Source: Paulownia fortunei (Eukaryota > Streptophyta > Magnoliopsida > Lamiales > Paulowniaceae). From it: a stretch of DNA of 64,000 bases. The translations under genes were made by a program, and so were the position numbers. Location: positions 6,838,841-6,902,840 of the forward strand of contig CM033116.1 in NCBI GenBank assembly GCA_019321725.1. Reading direction: 5' to 3'. The notes below the pieces were generated by a model. It saw nothing but the letters and a program-made list of their open reading frames with translations, ran no database searches and was not told the DNA's origin. Below, in pieces: positions 58,261-64,000 of this stretch. Position 1 is the stretch's first letter. Each line of letters begins with the position of its first letter.

Positions 58261-59572
58261 AAATCACTTGGATGTTGCAAGTGATTGTTGGGCTCAAAAT
58301 AAGCATTAGACTTGTATATTTTTTGTATTTTAGGCATAACTACATGTTCAAAAGCCCTATGGACCTGAATCTTTCTTAATTTGAAATCCAAGAGATAGAA
58401 CTACAACTTCGTTGTTGGAAGTTCAACCCAGTTCAACCTTAATTATAGAAAAAAATCCATCTAAGTGTGTGCATTGAAAAAAATCTATCTATGCTGACAC
58501 ATATCCTTAAATCAAGTATAACTTTCTTGATAGTAGTTGAAATTAGGTAATTGAGGTTGAAAATGAAACTAACAGAAAATCTAAAACTTTTATGCTGATC
58601 ACTTTTTTAAAATCACCTGATTTCATAGACAAAAAAGTGTAACAAATATTAGATCTAAAAAGGACATGTATTTGAAGTTAATTTGGAATATATTTGGAGT
58701 GAATTTGAAGATGCAAATTTAGGCACTTTTCTATTATAAATAGGGGCTCTTGGATGACATTCAACATATGAAAACCCTTAGATGATGAAAGAAAGTTTTA
58801 TTGTTGTCTTTTTTTAGGTAGTAGTAAAGTAAGTTTTCTAGTAATAATAGAAATGTATTCTCTAATTTCTTTTCTATTTTTAGTTTTTTCTACTTTCATT
58901 ATATCTTTCTAAATTTTATTTAGCCAAGGAGAAAGGGTGAACCTCTTGATGGAGGAAGATGAACGGTTATAAAAGTGCATAATATTCAGGTGTGTTGTAT
59001 TAGTATTTTAGTTTTTGATTGAAACTTTTCTTGCTTAGTGGCGATTTTTTATTTTTTATATTATTAATAGCACAATAAATATTTGGGTTCATTTACCTTA
59101 TTGTACGGTTCTACTGCACTGACAGCTAACATGAAATATTGATTTGTTGTAGATCTTTGCGTGCATAAATACTTGATTCCATAAATAAATATTGGTGTTA
59201 AGAGATAATTTGCAAATAATAAGACAATATCTTGATTACCTTAATGCATGAGTTATTTGATAACATCTTACCATTGGAACCTTCATTATATATGGATTCC
59301 AATAGTGACATTTAAAGAGGTAAAAAGAATAAATAATCGTTCATCTATCCAAAACTCAAGAGCGGATCCCTAATCCTCAATACTTTTATTACTTTGATTT
59401 CTTAATTATAGCATAATTTTTTCTTTTTATTCTAAGCCACATTGAGTCCATTCTTTAAGAAATATAATCTTGAAAACTTCAAACAATTTTCCTGTGAATT
59501 GTTCTCAAACTCCTAAAAAAATTATTACTTGACACAACCTGCACTTAAGTTTGCAACCTCAAAATTGTAGCA
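58261..59572 (+). repeat. 3' LTR of the Athila-like element, 5'-shortened
   Basis: About 1.31 kb homologous to 52826-54004, with indels on both sides (for example extra text at 58690-58830). It lacks the first ~270 bp of U3. Confidence 0.85.
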
Positions 59573-59930
59573 ATATCATGAGAAAAAAAACTAATACAAT
59601 ATACGATCTTTTCAAATTGCTTCCTAAACTTTTCTCGTCTAAATTTGCATTTAAAAAAAATACATCCCTTTGATATAACTCTAATCATAATAAGTTAGGA
59701 AAGTTTTTAATTTTCAAAAGTTAGTGAGAAGATCTCAGTAGGTCTCGTTATGCCTTCTTTTTGAATGAATCCTTAAAAAGCAAGTTTAGCTTTCACGAGT
59801 CTCTTTCAATTTTGATATGGAGGGGAAAAGTCCTACATCGTATATGTAGGGAGTGATTTGTGCGTATATAAAATTCAGAGGATTTCTTCCCCTGCAAGAG
59901 GCCTTTAAAAACCATGAGGCTGGGACATGG

Positions 59931-62329
59931 TGTAATACTCGAGCCTTACGCTACTCACCTGACCAATATAGTTCATGCATTTTACGCCACGTATGTGTCA
60001 TTTGTATTTTAATTGATATTTCATAATGCATTATATTTTATACAATATTTTATAATTAAACTTGTGAAGTTTTCACCCGATATTAGTTTTCAAATTCTTT
60101 AACCTAATTAGTTGAGCTGGCACTAAGATACGAGAATTTAGTATCAACTATCAGATACGATTACGATTAACGTAAGTGAAAGGTGGCATCATTGTGTTTA
60201 TCGGTATAGGATAAACTATGTAAATAAATTAATTAGGGAGAAAATGGTGATAGTAATAGTAATAATAAAAAAAAATAAGAACATTATCATATTAATTAAG
60301 AGATTGTAAATTCTTACTATAAATAAATTTAGAGGTTTTTAAATAAATATCAAAATATTATGTATTAATTATATATATACAAATATAATATATATACATA
60401 CATATATATATAATCAGATGTATGAAATATATATAAGTATATGTGTGTAGTATAATATATATATATATATATACATATATGTATACACGTATAGTGTGTA
60501 GTGTATAGTTATGTTAAGGATAAGTATATATATAATATATTACATTATGTTTTCTTAGTAGTTAAGCTATTATAAAACACACACCACACAAACACACGGC
60601 TACAGCAAAGGAAAGGAAAAGAGAAGAAAAAAAGGGGGGAAAGAAGAAATAGCACGAACAAATTTCCACCGTAGAAATTTGAGAAAATTTTGGGTAAGTC
60701 CCTTCTTATTTTTTTTTGTACGGATAAAAATATATATTTATTCCGTTTATTTCTAATTTGAAAGAAAGTTTTTGATCCAAATTAACTAATTATCTTCTTG
60801 TGAGGCAATAATTAATATACACCTTTAATTCAAAATTAGTTATAAAAATTTGATTTTATTATCCTGTATTAATTAAATGAAAGAGCTAATTTAATTGAGG
60901 GATTTATTATGGGAATTATAACACATTAATTAGATAATATTAAAATAAATTCGAGATGAGAAATTAAGGTATTTAAAATGTTCTAATTGGTGTGAGTATA
61001 AATTTTACGGTTTGATTGTTATTTAATTAAATTTAAGATTTAAGACCCCTTATGAGATTTGATATAAAAACCCATTGATTAAAAATAAAAATTAATACGT
61101 TATACTTTTACAGACAGTCTTATATCTAAGGCTAGGGAGGAGAATATTGTTAATCTTCAGTAGGATATCTAAGATAAAAGGTAAGTGAAAATTCATTTGC
61201 AACTACAATGCATGAACATAGTATTTTGTGAGTTATCTATATTAAACGTGATCTTTGTATCTGGATATGTGTATTTTGAGTATTATACATACCTTATAGT
61301 GCATATGTTGCTTGGATGATGGGACATAGGATTCGTGTATTATTGGACATGCCATTCATCAGCATACAAATGTTCATGCATAACACGTGTTCACATTTGA
61401 TGTTTTTGGCATGCATGACATTATTTTTAGAAAGAAAATATTTTGGTTGGTCACTACTAGTTTACTGAGGCTCATGTGTGACTTATTTATATGATATTTG
61501 GGGCACCACGAGTATTATTTTTCAGAGGATCATAAAAGTTGATAGGGGGTATACCTCTGGTGGTCACGAGAGGGTGGACCACTTGACTGTGCCCTTATCG
61601 ATGCCATTGGTGGGAAGACTTCTGGAGGATCAGGGGGTGGACCTCTGGTGATCCCAAGAGATGGACCCGGACTGTGTTGATCCGTTTATGGCCATGTAAT
61701 TATTGATCTTGTTGACAACTCTATTTGGTACATAGTGGGTGGGCCAAGGGCCCAGTGATGGAAAATGATTTTGAATGAATTATTTTTATGCATAAGTTTG
61801 CATCTTTATTATGATTTCATAGAAATACATTGCATTTTTGTTGGATTATCCCTTTAGCATGCATGATTTTCATTTACTGAGCATTAGCTCAAGCAGTTCA
61901 TGTATTGTAGGTAAGTTTGATGATACTTGAAGCCTTGGACTTAGTGAGCGAGCGACTGAAGCTCCTACAGGTTCTGAGAATTAGTGTACATGAATGACGA
62001 CCTGTTAGGCTGGTTGTTAACTTATTTGATTTTGAAGGCTATTGTATTAGTTTGGAATTTGTACTGTGTGTTACTTTTATTACTTTTCTGTACATGGGTA
62101 TATAAATATTATGATTGTTATAGATCTTTTGCAGATGTATATATATATATATTAGTTTGTGAGTGGGAAAAATAGTTTATTATTTATTAAGTTGTTACAT
62201 GGAAAAGAAAAAAAAAATTATTTCATGCATGCACACAAAATTTGTCATGTCAAAATTATTATTATTATTATTATTATGATTATTATTATATATATATATA
62301 TATATATATGTAGTAATGGGGGTGTTACA
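59931..62329 (+). mobile_element. 2.4-kb solo LTR (Ty3/gypsy type)
   Basis: Begins TGTAATACTCGAG and ends GGGTGTTACA, flanked by the 5-bp duplication CATGG (59926-59930 and 62330-62334). The TGTAACACCCGAG / GTGTTACA ends are typical of Tekay/Del-like chromoviruses (family knowledge). No gag or pol is inside. A single LTR with intact target duplication is the product of recombination between two LTRs. The interior has several AT microsatellites (60362-60475, 62290-62309). Confidence 0.88.
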
Positions 62330-62405
62330 CATGGTCTCCTGCAGGACCGGGCCAAAGCAAGCAATATCTTGCAGCAGGACGCTTGCTCACTCTGTACCAC
62401 ATTAA

Positions 62406-62423
62406 TGGTGTCGTCTGTGAGAA
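62406..62423 (+). other. Primer-binding site of the TRIM-like element
   Basis: TGGTGTCGTCTGTGAGAA, one base after the left LTR. It resembles TGGCGCCGTCTGTGGGAA, the site of many Tat-type gypsy elements. A second diverged version (TAGCGCTGCCTATGGGAA) lies at about 62476-62493. Confidence 0.6.
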
Positions 62424-62545
62424 TCCCAACGGTCTCTACTCGAGTGCACTATACCTTTCCCTCACTCTATGCCACATCAATAGCGCTGCCTATGGGAACC
62501 CTAGAGGTCTCCACTCAAGCGTACGCACCTCTCCGGGGGTATAAT

Positions 62546-62724
62546 TAATGTGGAGGGGATTTGCCCTACATTATATGTGTAGGGAGCGGGTTGTGTGCAT
62601 ATAAAGTAATGAGGATTTCTTTCCCTACAATAGGCCTTATAAAATTGTGAAATTAGAATATAGTCCTCCAAAATCGGGTCAAAGCAGATAATATCTTACA
62701 GCAAGACACCTCCGAGCCACATCA
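62546..62724 (+). repeat. Right LTR of the TRIM-like element
   Basis: 179 bp, direct repeat of the left LTR that is split at 59930/62335. Confidence 0.85.
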
Positions 62725-62729
62725 AATTT

Positions 62730-64000
62730 AAAAGTTCACTTGCATTAATTAAAAAACCCCGGGAAATTCAATTAATTTGCCAAAAATGATTAACTTCAGG
62801 GCTGTTAGCTGATTAGTCATTATTTGCATCCAACCATTTGGGTTCATTTCTTCTTATGATCTAAGAAAACGTGAACCAATTTTGTAACGCCAATCTTCAG
62901 ATATTGTTCCACAATATACACAGTAAAGTAATACAAAATTTTCATTCTTTGAATTTGCTGCATCTTTTATTTAATGTGTGTACTAATCACAATACTTCAC
63001 TAATGGTGTCATTTCTTCCTCACAGAGTGGTATTTAAACTATATTCATGTATCACCCTTTTAAAATGAGCAATCATGGGCATAGATATATCAATATCAGA
63101 TAAGACTTACCACTTTTCTTTCATTTTTGACTCCCACTGAATCTCATAAATTGGAACTTGGCATCCACCAATTTAATACATTTATTAATCCTTTAGAATA
63201 TTAATAGTCCTATAATCTAAATTTTTTTATTATTGTTTTCTTAAATGTTACACTCGATGGAATATAATGGGTGTCCATTAATTTTTGATCTACACACAAA
63301 AATACGCACATTCATATGAGTGTGTATAAATAAATAATGAATTTTCAGTCAGTGCACACTTTATTCAGTATATCATGCATTTTGACCTTTATTATTTCAT
63401 GTAAATCATAATGTCTTGCCTAGATTTAATGCCATAAATATGTATATAATTAACTTTAACTTTCTCAGATCCCATGATGCATAAAGGACTGTGAGAGTAT
63501 TAGGAAGTAACATGTATAAACTAGAAGCTTTCTATAATGGCTTTACCCAACAAAAATGTCACTAGTTATAGCGATCACAAGGGGGAATTATGCCTTCTAG
63601 CTTTACAATTATGCTAACGGCTAATCTTGGTACTAATCCGTAATTTTCATTCCTTGGAAAAATTCAAACCTAGTTTCAAGTTACGACTAATTCACCATTC
63701 TTCTCACTCCATCCAATCTCACAAGTTTAATTTTCTATTTAACTTGTACTTTATAAATTATTCAAAGCATTAGAATTTTCCTTTAATAGATAGAAAAAGT
63801 CCATAATTAAAACAAAAAACAAAAAACTTCAAAATAGCACGATAGCAATTATTCCATCAACTAGCAAGAAATGCTATTCATAATCTAGTAACCAAATATT
63901 TGTAAGGAAATTAAATTGTGTTAGTTTCATAAATAAAAGTGAAAGAAAAACGTTAATATTAATTCAACTTTATAATATGTTGCTCACATGATTAGAAGAA
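62730..64000. other. AT-rich DNA with no recognisable feature
   Basis: No gene, repeat partner or element end could be identified in this last stretch; its small open frames lack coding character. Confidence 0.5.

Larger units (their letters stand above)
52555..59574 (+). mobile_element. Athila-like Ty3/gypsy retrotransposon lacking RT, RNase H and integrase
   Basis: A 7.0-kb plus-strand element with a 1.45-kb 5' LTR (TGATAAGTGAATATT...GTAGCA), a degenerate Asp-tRNA-type primer-binding site, gag and protease remnants, a truncated start of pol, about 1.5 kb of unassigned sequence with two small ORFs, doubled polypurine motifs, and a 5'-shortened 3' LTR. Polymerase and integrase domains are missing altogether, not just mutated. 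The LTR start TGATAAGTG is shared with the 45671-47240 family, so the two may be related. Target duplication not clear. Confidence 0.88.
59813..62724 (+). mobile_element. TRIM-like miniature LTR retrotransposon, interrupted by a solo LTR
   Basis: Without the insert this is about 510 bp: an LTR of ~188 bp (59813-59930 plus 62335-62404), primer-binding site, ~140 bp non-coding interior, and an LTR of 179 bp (62546-62724). It starts TGATATGGAGG, ends CCACATCA, and is flanked by the direct repeat AATTT (59808-59812 and 62725-62729). Both LTRs share the block (G/C)CCTACAT, a TATATAA/CATATAAAG element and (A/G)GGCCTT. Size and absence of coding sequence fit the TRIM class. Confidence 0.85.

Noticed and set aside
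52555..59574. 5-bp target duplication of the Athila-like element (ATTAT / ATATC)
   Set aside because: The two flanks do not match, and the exact LTR end is uncertain by a few bases.
62159..62548. 129-codon ORF
   Set aside because: Runs across the solo LTR end, microsatellite and TRIM interior; no coding character.

Overview
This window is nuclear DNA from a flowering plant, most likely a eudicot. It is AT-rich and has spliced genes with GT-AG introns. About half or more of it is layered transposable elements of plant-specific lineages: a Sirevirus, Athila-like Ty3/gypsy, MULE, SINE and TRIM elements. I see no bacterial features, tRNA, rRNA or CRISPR.

Only two host genes are clearly readable. 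At the left edge (128-3636, +) are the last 13 exons of a respiratory burst oxidase homolog (plant NADPH oxidase, RBOHE-like). Its N-terminal exons lie outside the window. At 28565-26412 (-) is a two-exon WUSCHEL-related homeobox gene of the WOX3/PRESSED FLOWER type, with homeodomain in exon 1 and WUS-box in exon 2. Its 1.6-kb intron holds a long-inverted-repeat transposon. The two genes are about 23 kb apart and there is no sign that they work together. The space between them is filled by a decayed minus-strand Ty1/copia element (5867-10928) and a 10.5-kb plus-strand Sirevirus (15276-25739) with gag, pol and an additional envelope-position ORF.

From 28.6 to 43.4 kb the sequence is mostly AT-rich intergenic DNA. 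It carries small elements: two members of a CCGGTT-rich family, a hAT-like MITE, a LINE RNase H relic, a SINE with a 21-bp target-site duplication, and a 773-bp foldback element. It also has a G-quadruplex-prone G-run and a few small unexplained ORFs.

From 43.4 to 62.7 kb is a nested transposon cluster. A MULE transposase gene was split by a non-coding LTR retroelement that left the 5-bp duplication TCCAT. The pieces now present fit a tandem three-LTR, two-internal-region element later broken by a ~4.6-kb inversion (44260-48867) inside its middle LTR. Next comes an Athila-like gag-pro element with its polymerase domains deleted (52555-59574). Last is a small TRIM-like element (59813-62724, duplication AATTT) interrupted by a 2.4-kb solo LTR (59931-62329, duplication CATGG). 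The final 1.3 kb shows nothing recognisable.

No unmistakably new protein system was found. The most informative novelty is the structural history of the 44-52 kb cluster, followed by the Sirevirus accessory ORF with its own TATA motif.
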